Positions 6,931-15,823 of a stretch of 64,000 nucleotides of DNA are shown here, piece by piece; positions within the stretch are counted from its first letter, which is position 1, and every line of letters begins with the position of its first letter. Origin of the DNA: Ancylobacter radicis (GTDB lineage Bacteria > Pseudomonadota > Alphaproteobacteria > Rhizobiales > Xanthobacteraceae); contig NZ_JAHCQH010000020.1 in NCBI RefSeq assembly GCF_018449475.1, forward strand, positions 124,001 to 188,000, read 5' to 3'. A program made the position numbers and the translations under genes. The notes under the pieces were generated by a model that was not told the origin of the DNA, searched no databases, and saw nothing but the letters and a program-made list of their open reading frames with translations.

Positions 6931-9900
6931 ATGCACATCCTCACCACCACCTCGACCAGCCTCGACGATCTCGCCGAGCCGGTGGACCTCGGCCAGACGC
7001 CGGGGGAGGTGGTGGTCGTCTCCTTCACCGACAGCGACCTCGCGGCGCTGGAGCGGGCGCAGGAGACTGAGGAGGCGAGCGCGCCCGGCCGTTTGCCGAG
7101 CCTGCGGCTCGCCAGCCTGCGCGATCTCAAGCACCCGATGTCGGTCGATCTGTGGATCGACAGCGTGGCGGTGTATGCCCGGCTCGTCGTGGTGCGCCTG
7201 CTCGGCGGGCTGGACTGGTGGCGCTATGGCGTCGAGCGGCTGGGGGCGGAAGCGCGGGCGCGCGGCTTCCACCTCGCCGTGCTGCCGGGCGAGGACCGCG
7301 ACGACCCGCGCCTTGGCGAGGCCTCGACGCTTCCGGCGGAGGAGCTTGACGCCCTGCTCGGCTATTTCCGCGCCGGCGGGCCCGACAATATGCGTGCGCT
7401 GCTACGGCGCACGGCGGGTTTCGCGGGGCGCGAATTGCCGGCGGCAGAACCGGCGCCCGTGCCGCTGGCGGGATTTTATGACGGGGGCGGGGCGCCCCTC
7501 GAAACGAGCGTGGCTTCCCCCTCACCCAACCCTCTCCCCGACGGGGAGAGGGCTCTTTCCGCCGGTGCGGCGCTCCCTGCTCCCTCTCCCCGTCGGGGAG
7601 AGGGTTGGGGTGAGGGGCCTTCAGCCCCCACCATCCCCCTCATCTTCTACCGTTCCATGTGGTTGGCCGGGGACACTGCCCCAGTGGATGCGCTCTGTGG
7701 CGCGCTGGTGGCGCGCGGACTGGCGCCCCGCCCGATCTTCGTCGCCAGCCTGAAGGAGCCGGTCTCCATCGCTTTCCTGCGCGAGGCGCTGGCGGGGATG
7801 AACCCGGCGGCAATCGTCACGCTTACCGCCTTCGCCGCCGCCGATCCCGGGGAAGCGACGGTGCTCGATGCGCCGGGCGTGCCGGTGCTGCAGGCCATCG
7901 TCGCCACCACCAAGCGCGAGGCGTGGCTGGACGGCGTGCGCGGGCTGACCAGCGCGGACCTCGCCATGCATGTCGTGCTGCCGGAACTGGACGGGCGGGT
8001 GCTGGCGGGCGCGCTGTCCTTCAAGGCGCCGGCGCAGAGTGCTGCCGTGCCCGGCTTCACGCTGCTGGTGAACCGGCCCGAGGCCGACCGCGTGGCGCAG
8101 GTCGCGGACCGCGTGGCGGCGCTGGCGCGGCTGCAAGCGACGCCGCGTGCGGAGCGGCGGGTGGCGGTTCTCATGCCCGATTATGCCGGCGCCCCCGGCC
8201 GCACCGGCTGGGCGGTGGGCCTCGACGTGCCCGCCAGCGTGCGGGCGCTGCTCGGCGACATGGCGGCGGCGGGCTACCGCGTCGCGGACGTGCCGGCCGA
8301 TGAACGGGCGCTGCTGGCGGCGGTGACCGCTCCCGACCGTCATGGCCGGGCTTGGCCCGGCCATCCACGCCTTGGCCGCGAGGCGCTGGGCGGTGAGGAA
8401 GACGTGGATGCCCGGCCCAAGGCCGGGCATGACGATGTTCTGAGCCTCACCGCCTACCGCGCCCATCTCGCCACCCTTCCCACTGAGGCCGTCGCGGCGG
8501 TCCATGCGGCGTGGGGCGTGCCCGAGGATGATCCGAACCTCACGGGCGGCGCCTTCCGCTTCCGCGCCGCGCGCTTCGGCAACGTCACCGTGGCGCTGGC
8601 GCCGGAGCGCGGTTCGCTCGCGGAGCGGCGGGCGCAGTATCACGATCCCGCTTTGCCGGCGCGCCATGGTCTGCTCGCCTTCGGCTTATGGTTGCAGCAA
8701 AACGCCGACGCACTCGTGCATATGGGCGCGCATGGCACGCTGGAATGGCTGCCGGGCAAGCATGTGGCGCTCACGCGCGGCTGCTTCCCGGAGCTGGTGC
8801 TGGGCAGCCTGCCGGTGGCCTACCCGTTCATCGTCTCCAATCCCGGCGAGGCGGCGCAGGCCAAGCGGCGCATCGCCGCCGTCACCCTCGGCCATCTGCC
8901 GCCGCCGACGCTGGAGACCGGGCTCGCCGGCGAGGCGGCGGAGCTGGAGCGGCTGGTCGATGAGTACGCGCAGGCCGACGGGCTCGACCGGCGGCGGCGC
9001 GAGCGTCTGGCAACGCTGATCGTCGCCGAGGCCGAGCGCACCGGCATTGCCCGCGATGCCGGGCTGACCGGCACGGCGACACCGGACGAGGCGCTGAAGG
9101 AAATCGACGCCTTTCTCTGCGACATCAAGGAGATGCGGCTCAAGGACGGCTTCCACGTCTATGGGCGCGGGAACTGCGGGGAGGCCGAGCGCGACGGGTT
9201 GCTGGCGGCGCTGGACGGGCGGCGCGTTGTGGCGGGGCCGGCCGGCGCGCCGGGGCGTGGACGCACCGATGTGATACCGACCGGCCGCAATCTCTTCACC
9301 GTCGATCCCCGCGCCTTGCCGACGCCGACCGCGATGGATCTCGGCAGGCTCGCGGCGGAGGAGGTGCTGCGCGCTTATGCGCAAGCGCATGGCGACTGGC
9401 CGCGCTCCCTCGTGCTGGACCTCTGGGGCAGTGCGACGCTGCGCACCGGCGGCGAGGAGATCGCGCAGGGGCTGGCGCTGATCGGCGCGCGCCCGGTCTG
9501 GGATGCCGGCTCGGGCCGCGTCACCGGGGTCGAGGTGCTGCCGCCGGCCGTGCTCGGGCGCCCGCGCGTCGACGTCACCTTCCGCATTTCCGGGCTGTTC
9601 CGCGACCTGTTCCCGGCGCAGATCGCGCTGCTCGACGCGGCCGTGCGGGCGGTGGCGGCGCGGGACGAATTGCCCGACGAGAACCCGCTGCGGGCGGCCG
9701 GCGAGGGGGCGCTGCGCATCTTCGGCACCGCGCCGGGCGCCTATGGGGCGGGGCTGCGGACGGGCGAGATCGAGCCGGAGGCGCTGGGCGCCGCCTATCT
9801 CGATGCCGCGTCCCATGCCTATGGCGGGGCGGAGGGCGAGGGGCGGGCGGCCGGCGACGCCTTCGCGGCGCGGGTGGCGGCGGCGGAGCTGCTGATTCAC

Positions 9901-10398
9901 GGCGCGGACGATCCCGGTCGCGATCTTCTGGAGGGCGATGCGGACCTCGCCTTTATCGGCGGCTTCGCGGCGGCGGCAGAAAGGCTCGGGCGGATGCCGG
10001 ATGTAGTGGTGCTCGACACGTCCGATCCCGCGCGCCCGAAGGCCCGCCCGCTGGCGCAGGCGCTGGCCCGCATCGTGCGCGGCCGGGCGCATCCGCGCTA
10101 CATTGAGGGTCTCATGCGGCACGGACCGCGCGGGGCGGCGGAAATGGCCGAGACGGTGGACCGGCTGATCGGCTTCGCCGAGGCGACGCGCGCCGTGCCT
10201 GGCCATCTGATAGATGCGCTGCATGGCGCCTATGTCGGCAATGCCGAGGTGCGCGATTTCCTGATGGAGGCCTCGCCCGAGGCGGCGCGCTTCATCGCCG
10301 CGCGTTTCGAGCGGGCGCGCGACAAAGGGCTCTGGCACCCGCGCCGCAACGATGTCGCCAGCGATCTCGCTGTGCTGTCCGGGGAGGCGGCGGAATGA
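6931..10398 (+). CDS. cobN: aerobic cobaltochelatase large subunit CobN
   Basis: The large subunit of the ATP-dependent CobNST complex that inserts cobalt into hydrogenobyrinic acid a,c-diamide. It has 1155 residues, ordinary for CobN, with family segments such as HPMSVDLWIDS, VHMGAHGTLEWLPGKHVALT, and FHVYGRGNCGE. CobS and CobT are not in this window. Oddly, two dispersed palindromic repeats sit inside the reading frame: residues about 196-230 (bases 7517-7618) and about 469-502 (8337-8433). Both keep the frame open and fall in what look like linker regions. The last four bases overlap cobG (ATGA). Confidence 0.96.
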   Translation: MHILTTTSTSLDDLAEPVDLGQTPGEVVVVSFTDSDLAALERAQETEEASAPGRLPSLRLASLRDLKHPMSVDLWIDSVAVYARLVVVRLLGGLDWWRYGVERLGAEARARGFHLAVLPGEDRDDPRLGEASTLPAEELDALLGYFRAGGPDNMRALLRRTAGFAGRELPAAEPAPVPLAGFYDGGGAPLETSVASPSPNPLPDGERALSAGAALPAPSPRRGEGWGEGPSAPTIPLIFYRSMWLAGDTAPVDALCGALVARGLAPRPIFVASLKEPVSIAFLREALAGMNPAAIVTLTAFAAADPGEATVLDAPGVPVLQAIVATTKREAWLDGVRGLTSADLAMHVVLPELDGRVLAGALSFKAPAQSAAVPGFTLLVNRPEADRVAQVADRVAALARLQATPRAERRVAVLMPDYAGAPGRTGWAVGLDVPASVRALLGDMAAAGYRVADVPADERALLAAVTAPDRHGRAWPGHPRLGREALGGEEDVDARPKAGHDDVLSLTAYRAHLATLPTEAVAAVHAAWGVPEDDPNLTGGAFRFRAARFGNVTVALAPERGSLAERRAQYHDPALPARHGLLAFGLWLQQNADALVHMGAHGTLEWLPGKHVALTRGCFPELVLGSLPVAYPFIVSNPGEAAQAKRRIAAVTLGHLPPPTLETGLAGEAAELERLVDEYAQADGLDRRRRERLATLIVAEAERTGIARDAGLTGTATPDEALKEIDAFLCDIKEMRLKDGFHVYGRGNCGEAERDGLLAALDGRRVVAGPAGAPGRGRTDVIPTGRNLFTVDPRALPTPTAMDLGRLAAEEVLRAYAQAHGDWPRSLVLDLWGSATLRTGGEEIAQGLALIGARPVWDAGSGRVTGVEVLPPAVLGRPRVDVTFRISGLFRDLFPAQIALLDAAVRAVAARDELPDENPLRAAGEGALRIFGTAPGAYGAGLRTGEIEPEALGAAYLDAASHAYGGAEGEGRAAGDAFAARVAAAELLIHGADDPGRDLLEGDADLAFIGGFAAAAERLGRMPDVVVLDTSDPARPKARPLAQALARIVRGRAHPRYIEGLMRHGPRGAAEMAETVDRLIGFAEATRAVPGHLIDALHGAYVGNAEVRDFLMEASPEAARFIAARFERARDKGLWHPRRNDVASDLAVLSGEAAE
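7517..7618. repeat. palindromic repeat inside cobN, CCCTCTCCCC type
   Basis: Arms of about 35 bases (7517-7552 and 7582-7618) are almost perfect inverted copies: cccctcacccaaccctctcc... against ...ggagagggttggggtgaggg, with about 30 bases between. It is translated in cobN as a Pro/Gly/Ser-rich insert with SPNPLPDGERA and SPRRGEGWGEG. Sequences of this kind are known to me as dispersed intergenic repeats in Hyphomicrobiales, so its location within a gene is notable. Confidence 0.85.
8337..8433. repeat. palindromic repeat inside cobN, GGCCGGGCTTGGCCCGGCC type
   Basis: Arms ccgtcatggccgggcttggc... (8337-8369) and ...ggcccaaggccgggcatgac (8402-8433) face each other, each also containing a smaller palindrome. 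The element matches the intergenic one after cobQ (3643-3739) but is translated here in frame as [11 protein letters not shown] and DARPKAGHDD. Confidence 0.85.
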
Positions 10399-11618
10399 GC
10401 GGGATCGAGGCGATGCGCCGGGGCGCCTGCCCGTCGCTGCCGGAGCCGATGCCGACCGGCGACGGGCTGCTGGCGCGGCTCCAGCCCGTCGCGCCGCTCA
10501 CCCTTGAGCAGATGGACGGTCTGGCCCGGCTCGCGAGTGCGCTCGGCAACGGCATCGTTGAGGTGACCGCGCGCGGCAAGCTGCAATTGCGCGGGCTCTC
10601 GCCGGAGACGGCAGGGCGGCTGGAAGCGGGCGTGGCGGCGCTGGGCATCGACCTGCCGACCGGCTTTCCGGTGGAAATCAGCGCGCTGGCGGGCCTCGAT
10701 CCGGGGGAGCTCGCCGATCCGCGTCCGCTCGCCGAGGCGGTGGGGCAGGGCGCCGCCGGGCTGGTGCCGCGCCTCGCGCCGAAGGCCTCGGTGGTCGTCG
10801 ATGCCGGCGGCGTGCTGTCGCTGGCCGCGCTGAAGGCGGACATCGCCGCCACGGCGCAGGCGGATGGCTGGCGGATCGCGCTGGCCGGGCGGGAGGCAGG
10901 TTTTTCCCCCTCCGCGCGGGCAGCGTCGGTGATCCTCACCCTGCTTCAGAATCTGGCCGAGGAGGGGCCGGCGGCGCGGATGGGCGATCTTGTCGGGCGC
11001 GACGGAATCGCGGCGCTGGCGGCGCGGGTGGGGCTGCTCCCGATGCCTCCCGCTCCGGTGCGGCGACATGTCGATCCGGTGGGGCTGCATCCGCTCACCG
11101 ACGGCACCGTGGCGCTCGGCATCGGGCTTGCCTTCGGGCAGGTGACGGCGGACCGGCTGGCCGCGCTCGTTACTGCGGCGAGGGGGGCGGGCGTGCGCAT
11201 GGTCGAGCCGGCGGCCGGGCGGGCGCTGCTACTGGTGGGGTTTGCTGCCGAGCGCGCGGAATCACTGAAGACCGAGGCGGCCCGGCTCGGCTTCCTCACC
11301 AATCCCGCCGATCCGCTGCGCCGGGTCGCCGCCTGCGCCGGGCAGCCGGCCTGCGCCTCCGCGCGGATCGAGACGCACGCTCTCGCCCGCGATCTCGCGC
11401 CGCTGCTGGGCGCGGGCGAGTTGCATGTTTCCGGCTGCATCAAGGGCTGCGCCCACCCGGCGCCGGCCCGGTTGACCATTGTGGGACTGGACGAGGGGGT
11501 CGGTCTCGTGGTCGAAGGCACGCCGCGCACGGTTCCGGCGCGCATCCTGCCCCGGCATCCCCTGCCCATGGCGGGGCTGCGCGAGGCCGTGGCCGCGTTG
11601 ATCGAGAAAGGCGACTGA
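10395..11618 (+). CDS. cobG: precorrin-3B synthase CobG
   Basis: Oxidises precorrin-3A to precorrin-3B with molecular oxygen, the step that marks the aerobic B12 route. The 407 residues form a sulfite/nitrite reductase-like fold with two related halves. The iron-sulfur ligands are visible as ACAGQPAC (about 316-323) and SGCIKGCAHP (about 351-360). The start overlaps the cobN stop (ATGA), and the gene ends directly against the GTG of cobH. Its presence argues that this organism makes B12 under aerobic conditions. Confidence 0.94.
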   Translation: MSGIEAMRRGACPSLPEPMPTGDGLLARLQPVAPLTLEQMDGLARLASALGNGIVEVTARGKLQLRGLSPETAGRLEAGVAALGIDLPTGFPVEISALAGLDPGELADPRPLAEAVGQGAAGLVPRLAPKASVVVDAGGVLSLAALKADIAATAQADGWRIALAGREAGFSPSARAASVILTLLQNLAEEGPAARMGDLVGRDGIAALAARVGLLPMPPAPVRRHVDPVGLHPLTDGTVALGIGLAFGQVTADRLAALVTAARGAGVRMVEPAAGRALLLVGFAAERAESLKTEAARLGFLTNPADPLRRVAACAGQPACASARIETHALARDLAPLLGAGELHVSGCIKGCAHPAPARLTIVGLDEGVGLVVEGTPRTVPARILPRHPLPMAGLREAVAALIEKGD

Positions 11619-12254
11619 GTGTCTACCCCGTTCGACTATGTCCGCGACGGCACCGCGATCTATCAGCGTTCCTTTGCCATCATCCGCGAGGAGGCCGAGC
11701 TTGGCCGCTTCACGCCGGAGGAGGCGGATGTCGCTGTGCGCATGATCCATGCCTGCGGGCTGGTGGAAGCCGCCTATGCCATCGACTTCGCCCCGGACCT
11801 CGTGCGTGCGGCCAGCACGGCGCTGAAGGCCGGCGCGCCGATCCTGTGCGATGCCGCGATGGTGGCGCATGGCGTCACCCGCGCGCGGCTGCCGGCCGAT
11901 AATCCGGTGATCTGCACGCTGCGCGACCCCTCCGTGCCGGAACTGGCGGAGCGGATGGGCACCACGCGCTCGGCGGCGGCGCTGGAACTGTGGCGCGACC
12001 ATATGGCGGGCGCGGTCATCGCCATCGGCAATGCGCCGACCGCGCTGTTCCGGCTGCTGGAAATGATCGACGCGGGGGCGCCGAAGCCGGCCGCCATTCT
12101 CGGCATTCCCGTCGGCTTTGTCGGCGCGGCCGAATCCAAGGACGCGCTGGCCGAGGGCGATCACGGCATCCCGTGGCTGGTGGTGCGCGGGCGGTTAGGG
12201 GGCAGCGCCATGACGGCGGCGGCGGTCAATGCGCTGGCGAGGCCGGGCCTATGA
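11619..12254 (+). CDS. cobH: precorrin-8X methylmutase CobH
   Basis: Moves the methyl group from C11 to C12, turning precorrin-8X into hydrogenobyrinic acid. The 211 residues fit the family. Conserved segments are MIHACGLVE near residue 48, DAAMVAHGVTR containing the catalytic His (about 88), and GIPVGFVGAAESKDAL (about 162-177). It starts with GTG immediately after the cobG stop, without a gap, and its end overlaps the start of cobI by four bases. Confidence 0.96.
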   Translation: MSTPFDYVRDGTAIYQRSFAIIREEAELGRFTPEEADVAVRMIHACGLVEAAYAIDFAPDLVRAASTALKAGAPILCDAAMVAHGVTRARLPADNPVICTLRDPSVPELAERMGTTRSAAALELWRDHMAGAVIAIGNAPTALFRLLEMIDAGAPKPAAILGIPVGFVGAAESKDALAEGDHGIPWLVVRGRLGGSAMTAAAVNALARPGL

Positions 12255-12988
12255 GCGATGGTGCAGCCGGGCGGCTGATCGGCGTCGGCGTCGGGCCCGG
12301 CGACCCGGAACTGATCACGCTGAAGGCGGTGCGGGCGCTGGGCGAGGCGGACGTGGTCGCCTTCTTCGCCAAGCTCGGCAATGCCAGCCATGCCCGCACC
12401 ATCGCGCATCGCCATTTCCGCGCGGGGGCGGTGGAACTGCCGCTGCTCTATCCGGTGACGACCGAGATGCCGAAGGACGAGGCGCCCTATAAATCCGCCA
12501 TTACCGGCTTCTACGACGCCTCGGCGCAGGCGGTGGCGGCGCATCTCGATGCCGGGCGCACGGTTGCCGTGCTCTCCGAGGGCGACCCGATGTTCTACGG
12601 CTCCTACATGCATCTGCATGTCCGGCTGGCGGATCGCTATGACACGCAGGTGATCGCCGGCGTCACCGGCATGTCCGGCTGCTGGTCGCAGGCCGGGGCG
12701 CCGATCGCGCAGGGCGACGACGTGCTGAGCGTGCTGCCGGGCACGCTGGCGGAGGCCGAGCTTGCCCGCCGGCTCACGGAGGCCGATGCGGCGGTCATCA
12801 TGAAGGTCGGGCGCAATCTGCCGAAGATCCGCCGCGCGCTGCAAACGGCCGGCAAGCTGGAGCGCGCGGTCTATGTCGAGCGCGGCACGATGAGCGACAG
12901 CCATTGCGTGCCGCTCGCCAGCCGCGCCGAGGGCCCGGCGCCCTATTTCGCCATCGTGCTGGTGCCCGGCTGGGGCGGGCGGGCATGA
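12251..12988 (+). CDS. cobI: precorrin-2 C20-methyltransferase CobI
   Basis: SAM-dependent methylation of precorrin-2 at C20. A 245-residue tetrapyrrole methylase with the usual N-terminal strand GVGVGPGDPELITLKAVRAL, the SAM-binding VLSEGDPMFYGSYMHL (about 102-117), and GVTGMSGCW. The C-terminal VYVERGTMSDSHCVPL is typical of CobI/CbiL. It begins inside the last codons of cobH (ATGA overlap) and overlaps the start of cobJ by four bases. Confidence 0.95.
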   Translation: MSDGAAGRLIGVGVGPGDPELITLKAVRALGEADVVAFFAKLGNASHARTIAHRHFRAGAVELPLLYPVTTEMPKDEAPYKSAITGFYDASAQAVAAHLDAGRTVAVLSEGDPMFYGSYMHLHVRLADRYDTQVIAGVTGMSGCWSQAGAPIAQGDDVLSVLPGTLAEAELARRLTEADAAVIMKVGRNLPKIRRALQTAGKLERAVYVERGTMSDSHCVPLASRAEGPAPYFAIVLVPGWGGRA

Positions 12989-13773
12989 ACGCGGGCAGCG
13001 CGGGCAAGCTGAGCGTCGTCGGCAAGCTGAGCGTCGTTGGGCTGGGGCCGGGCGAGGCGCGCTTTCTCACGCCGCAGGCGCAGGCCGCGCTTGAAGCGGC
13101 GGACGCGCTTTATGGATACATCCCCTATCTCGACCGCGTGCCGGCGCGGGATGGGCAGACGCGCCACGCCTCCGATAATCGCGAGGAACTGGCACGGGCC
13201 GGCGCCGCGCTCGCCCATGCCGCCTCCGGGGCTCAGGTGGCGATGGTGTCGGGCGGAGACCCCGGCGTGTTCGCCATGGCGGCGGCGGTGATCGAGGCGA
13301 TCGAGGCCGGGCCGGATGACTGGCGGGAACTGGAGCTGGAGATCGTGCCGGGCATCACAGCCATGCTGGCGGTGGCGGCGCAGGCGGGGGCGCCGCTCGG
13401 CCATGATTTCTGCGCGATTTCGCTCTCCGACAATCTCAAGCCCTGGGAACTGATCGAGCGCCGGCTGAGCCTCGCCGCGCAGGCGGGCTTCGTCATGGCG
13501 TTCTACAACCCCGTGTCCAAGGCGCGCCCGCACCAGCTCGATACCGCCTTCGACATTCTGCGGGATGAGCTGCCCGCCAGCGTGCCGGTGATCTTCGGCC
13601 GGGCGGTGGGACGCGCGGATGAGCGCCTTGCCGTGGTGCCGCTCAGCGAGGCGCGCGGCGACATGGCGGATATGGCGACCTGCATCATCGTCGGCTCGGT
13701 GGAGACGCGGATCGTCGAGCGGCCCGGCCGGCCGGCACTGGTCTACACGCCGCGCCGCAGCGGGGGGCGCTGA
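12985..13773 (+). CDS. cobJ: precorrin-3B C17-methyltransferase CobJ
   Basis: Methylates C17 and contracts the ring of precorrin-3B, giving precorrin-4. The 262 residues carry the tetrapyrrole methylase pattern VVGLGPGEARFLTPQA, then MVSGGDPGVFAMA (about 87-99), LGHDFCAISLSD and FYNPVSKARPHQL. The N-terminus contains a direct repeat: GKLSVV occurs twice (bases 13003-13020 and 13021-13038), so the first methylase strand is partly duplicated. Its last 31 bases overlap the end of the antisense cobK. Confidence 0.95.
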   Translation: MNAGSAGKLSVVGKLSVVGLGPGEARFLTPQAQAALEAADALYGYIPYLDRVPARDGQTRHASDNREELARAGAALAHAASGAQVAMVSGGDPGVFAMAAAVIEAIEAGPDDWRELELEIVPGITAMLAVAAQAGAPLGHDFCAISLSDNLKPWELIERRLSLAAQAGFVMAFYNPVSKARPHQLDTAFDILRDELPASVPVIFGRAVGRADERLAVVPLSEARGDMADMATCIIVGSVETRIVERPGRPALVYTPRRSGGR

Positions 13774-14543
13774 TGGGCGAGGCGTTCCAGCCAGAAGATG
13801 ACGTCTTGCACGCTGCCGACCGTCTCCACCTTTGGGCGCGGCGGGCGCTGGACCATGACAACCTCGATGCCCATCTCCCGCGCCGCCGCGATCTTGCCGG
13901 CGGTCGCCGTCCCGCCGCTGTTCTTGGACAGCACGGCGTCGATGTGGTGGGTGACGAGCAGGGTGCGTTCGTCTTCCAGCGGGAACGGCCCGCGCGCGGT
14001 GATGTAGCGGGCATCCGGTACAGTGAGCGGCGGCTCGACCGGGTCGATGCTACGGACGAGGTAATGGTGCTGCGGGGCGGCTTCCAGCGCGCGCACCTCA
14101 TTGCGGCCGAGCGCCACCAGCACCCGGCGGGGCGTCACCCCAAGGCGGGCGACGGCTTCGGGAATGTCCGCCGCTGGCGTCCAGCGGTCGGCGGGCTGGG
14201 CTTCCCACGCAGGGCGGGCAAGGGCGAGCAGCGGCACGCGTGCCCGTTCGGCGGCGCTTGCGGCATTGGCCGAGATGATCGCGGCGAAGGGGTGGGTGGC
14301 GTCGATCAGGGCGTCAATGCGGGCCTCGCGCAGATGCGCCGCGAGCCCCTCCGCGCCGCCGAAACCGCCGCTTCGCACGGCGCCGGGCAGATCGAGCGGG
14401 TTGCGCGTGCGGCCGGCAAGCGACAGGCTGAGGGCGAATTCCGCGCGTTCGGCCAGCACGGTGGCGAGTTCGCGCGCTTCCCCGGTGCCGCCGAGGATGA
14501 GCACGCGCAAGGGTTTGAAACGGGCAGGGGAAGACGGGATCAT
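13743..14543 (-). CDS. cobK: precorrin-6A reductase CobK
   Basis: NADPH-dependent reduction of precorrin-6A to precorrin-6B. The 266 residues have the N-terminal nucleotide-binding strand LRVLILGGTGEARELA (about 12-27), IDATHPFAAIISANA (about 83-97), and KNSGGTATAGKIAAAREMGI near the C-terminus, all typical of CobK/CbiJ. It is the only gene of this block on the minus strand. It overlaps the cobJ tail, and its start codon shares a CATG with the start of cobL. An upstream extension would run through cobL and is rejected. Confidence 0.94.
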   Translation of the reverse strand: MIPSSPARFKPLRVLILGGTGEARELATVLAERAEFALSLSLAGRTRNPLDLPGAVRSGGFGGAEGLAAHLREARIDALIDATHPFAAIISANAASAAERARVPLLALARPAWEAQPADRWTPAADIPEAVARLGVTPRRVLVALGRNEVRALEAAPQHHYLVRSIDPVEPPLTVPDARYITARGPFPLEDERTLLVTHHIDAVLSKNSGGTATAGKIAAAREMGIEVVMVQRPPRPKVETVGSVQDVIFWLERLAHQRPPLRRGV

Positions 14544-15813
14544 GACGCAGCTTGAGTCCTTCGCCGCCGGCTCCGCAGCGCCGGCGCGCGGCGACGATGC
14601 GCCGGACGGGCGCTGGTTGTCCATTGTCGGCATGGGCGAGGACGGGCTCGATGGGCTCTCCCCCACCGCTCGCGGGCTGATCGAGGCGGCGGAGATCGTG
14701 TTCGGCGGCGCCCGTCACCTGGCGCTGGCGGAGCGTGCGGTGGCCGGGCGGGCGCAGGCCTGGCCGAGCCCGTTCGAGCGCGGTGTCGAACAGGTGGTGG
14801 CGTTGCGCGGACGGCGGGTCTGCGTGCTGGCCTCGGGCGATCCGTTCCTGCACGGGGTCGGCGCGGTGCTGGCGCGACATGTGCCGGCCCACGAGATGCG
14901 CACGCTGCCGGCGCCGTCCTCCTTCAGCCTCGCGGCGGCGCGGCTGGGCTGGCCGCTGGCCGAGGTGACCAGCCTCACCGTGCATGGCCGTTCGCTCGAT
15001 CTGGTGCGGGCGCATCTGCATCCCGGCCAGCGCCTGCTGGTGCTGACCTCGGACGGCGCCGGGCCGGGCGACATCGCCGCGCTGCTGTCCGCCACCGGCT
15101 TTGGCGGCTCGACTTTGCATGTGCTGGAGGCGCTGGGGGGCCCGCGCGAGACGATGCGGTCCTGCCGCGCCGAGACCTTCGATCTGCACGGCGTGGACCC
15201 GCTCAACCTCGTCGCCATCGAGGTCGAGGCGGGGAAGGGCGCGCGCATCATTGCCTGCGCGCCGGGCCTGCCGGATGCCTATTTCGAGCATGACGGCCAG
15301 CTCACCAAGCGCGAAATCCGCGCGGTGACGCTCTCCTCGCTCGCCCCGCGCCGGGGGGAGGTGCTGTGGGATATCGGCGCCGGCTCCGGCTCGGTCGGTA
15401 TCGAATGGATGCTGGCCGACCCCTCGCTGCGGGCCATCGCCATCGAGGAGCGGCCCGAGCGGGCGGCGCGAGTGCGGCGCAACGCGGCCGCGCTCGGCGT
15501 GCCCGGGCTTCAGGTGGTGGAAGGCGCGGCCCCGGAGGCGCTGGCCGGCCTGCCGGCGCCCGATGCGATCTTTATCGGCGGCGGGGCCGGAGATGGCGGC
15601 GTGCTGGAGATGGCGCTGATCGCGTTGCCCTGCGGCGGGCGGCTGGTGGTCAACGCGGTGACGCTGGAGACCGAGGCGCTGCTGATCGCCGAACATGCGG
15701 TGCGCGGCGGCAGCCTCGTGCGCCTCGCGATTTCCCGCGCCGAGCCGGTGGGCGGGCTCACCGGCTGGCGGGCGGCGATGCCGGTCATGCAATGGAGCTG
15801 GGTCAAGCCGTGA
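14542..15813 (+). CDS. cobL: precorrin-6B C5,15-methyltransferase (decarboxylating) CobL
   Basis: A bifunctional SAM enzyme that methylates C5 and C15 and decarboxylates the C12 acetate side chain. The 423 residues combine a CbiE-like tetrapyrrole methylase domain (about 28-225; SIVGMGEDGLDGLSP, VLASGDPFLHGVG) and a CbiT-like Rossmann methyltransferase (about 245-420; LWDIGAGSGSVGIEWMLA). The ATG at 14542 lies inside the CATG used by cobK on the other strand. No strong ribosome site is visible. cobE follows after ten bases. Confidence 0.95.
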   Translation: MTQLESFAAGSAAPARGDDAPDGRWLSIVGMGEDGLDGLSPTARGLIEAAEIVFGGARHLALAERAVAGRAQAWPSPFERGVEQVVALRGRRVCVLASGDPFLHGVGAVLARHVPAHEMRTLPAPSSFSLAAARLGWPLAEVTSLTVHGRSLDLVRAHLHPGQRLLVLTSDGAGPGDIAALLSATGFGGSTLHVLEALGGPRETMRSCRAETFDLHGVDPLNLVAIEVEAGKGARIIACAPGLPDAYFEHDGQLTKREIRAVTLSSLAPRRGEVLWDIGAGSGSVGIEWMLADPSLRAIAIEERPERAARVRRNAAALGVPGLQVVEGAAPEALAGLPAPDAIFIGGGAGDGGVLEMALIALPCGGRLVVNAVTLETEALLIAEHAVRGGSLVRLAISRAEPVGGLTGWRAAMPVMQWSWVKP

Positions 15814-15823
15814 GGGGGGCGCC

